From positions 1 through 15,385 of the forward strand of contig JBLHMK010000057.1 of the NCBI GenBank assembly GCA_047621945.1: DNA of 15,385 nucleotides, written 5' to 3'. A program made the translations under genes and the position numbers. Source of the DNA: JAFMKE01 sp047621945 (GTDB lineage: Bacteria > Bacteroidota > Bacteroidia > Chitinophagales > UBA8649). How positions within the stretch are numbered: position 1 is the first letter of the stretch; each line of letters opens with the position of its first letter. Positions 14,978 through 15,385 of this stretch are shown one piece after another. The notes under the pieces were generated by a model. That model ran no database searches. It saw nothing but the letters and a program-made list of their open reading frames with translations, and was not told the origin of the DNA.

Positions 14978-15014
14978 ATAAAAAAGGGCTTCACATAGTG
15001 AAGCCCTTTTTTAT
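14978..15014 (-). terminator. Strong hairpin terminator, bidirectional in form
   Basis: A perfect 17-bp stem (14978-14994 with 14998-15014) with GC core GGGCTTCAC and ATA loop is flanked by A6 on the left and T6 on the right. It lies 21 bp past the stop of the minus-strand gene at 15036, for which the A run reads as a T tract. Confidence 0.9.
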
Positions 15015-15035
15015 ATATTCTATTTCTAGATTACT

Positions 15036-15385
15036 CTAGAACTTAGATACTTTCAATGTAGTAACTGTTCCTTCTTTACTTGTAACTTCTACGAAGTACA
15101 TTCCAGCAGGATAGTTCTCTAATGAGATGTTGAACATTTGACCGTCCACATTCTCGTTAGCTTGCATTACTCTACCATCTACAGTGTACACTGTTACGAT
15201 TGTTTCGCTCATTACTGAACCAAAGTCAATTATAACTGCATTCTCTGTTGGATTAGGATAAAGATTCATTAATGAAGCATCACCGAATGCTCTAATGCTC
15301 AATCCTGTAAGATTAATACATCCTGACATTTGAGTACATCCGTTATCAGTAATTTCAACTGCGTAGTTACCATTAGCCGTAGCTG
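15036..15385 (-). CDS. T9SS type A secreted protein, C-terminal end (5' end outside window)
   Basis: The frame is open to the window edge, so the ATG at 15329 is internal and the gene continues to the right. The first visible residues, ATANGNYAVEITDNGC, are the end of an Ig-like repeat typical of large Bacteroidota surface or secreted proteins. A short linker leads to a type A sorting domain: LYPNPTENAVIIDFG, TVYTVDGRVM, LENYPAGMYFVEVTS, and the final TTLKVSKF. These features fit export by the type IX system and cleavage of the tail at the surface. What the N-terminal part does cannot be seen. A strong terminator follows the TAG stop. Confidence 0.92.
   Translation of the reverse strand, partial: ATANGNYAVEITDNGCTQMSGCINLTGLSIRAFGDASLMNLYPNPTENAVIIDFGSVMSETIVTVYTVDGRVMQANENVDGQMFNISLENYPAGMYFVEVTSKEGTVTTLKVSKF

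Larger units (their letters stand above)
14593..15035. other. Non-coding gap with a decayed repeat and a terminator
   Basis: This is a 443-bp gap between acs and a secreted-protein gene that both read leftward. 14593-14690 should hold the acs leader and promoter, but no clear box was seen. From about 14731 there is a repeat-like stretch, and the only ORF (14687-14932, 81 codons) has no recognisable protein character. A strong terminator occupies 14978-15014. Confidence 0.6.

Overview
The window looks like chromosomal DNA of a Bacteroidota bacterium, most likely Flavobacteriales. Evidence: low GC; no Shine-Dalgarno tracts but several TAnnTTTG-like -7 boxes close to starts; three proteins ending in type IX secretion (T9SS) sorting domains (type B at 4087-5847, type A at 6483-7607 and 15036-15385); and dispersed intergenic palindromes of the kind common in this phylum. 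The genus cannot be fixed from the sequence alone.

Layout. 1-330 is the C-terminal end of an OmpA-family peptidoglycan-binding protein, closed by a strong terminator. 387-627 is a MITE-like inverted-repeat element. 681-1514 is a two-gene unit: an ArsR-type metal(loid) repressor and a Cys-rich DUF6428-type protein, apparently the leftover front of an arsenic cluster because no efflux or reductase gene follows. A perfect palindrome (1518-1558) with the same core as the MITE-like ends separates it from a probable operon: a catalytic M16 peptidase, its non-catalytic M16 partner (overlapping by 8 bp) and a T9SS type B secreted protein. 5869-6408 is a full-length dihydrofolate-reductase-family gene interrupted by three in-frame stops and no frameshift. 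6483-8108 holds a secreted PHB-depolymerase-like esterase with a T9SS type A tail and an abutting four-TM membrane protein whose C-terminus is encoded by a palindromic repeat.

The housekeeping block follows: guaB (GMP synthesis), pheS (without pheT beside it), a roughly 627-residue Cys/Met-type PLP enzyme with an extra N-terminal half, and acs on the opposite strand, convergent with and overlapping the PLP gene by 20 bp. The right end holds a decayed repeat-rich gap, a strong bidirectional terminator and the 3' end of another T9SS type A cargo gene on the minus strand.

Most of the window is ordinary core genome. No defence system, phage, transposase, CRISPR array, tRNA or rRNA is visible. 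The points most worth a second look are the apparent internal duplication in the PLP enzyme, the triple-nonsense DHFR-family gene, the orphan arsR-DUF6428 pair, and the repeats that enter a coding region and sit against promoters.
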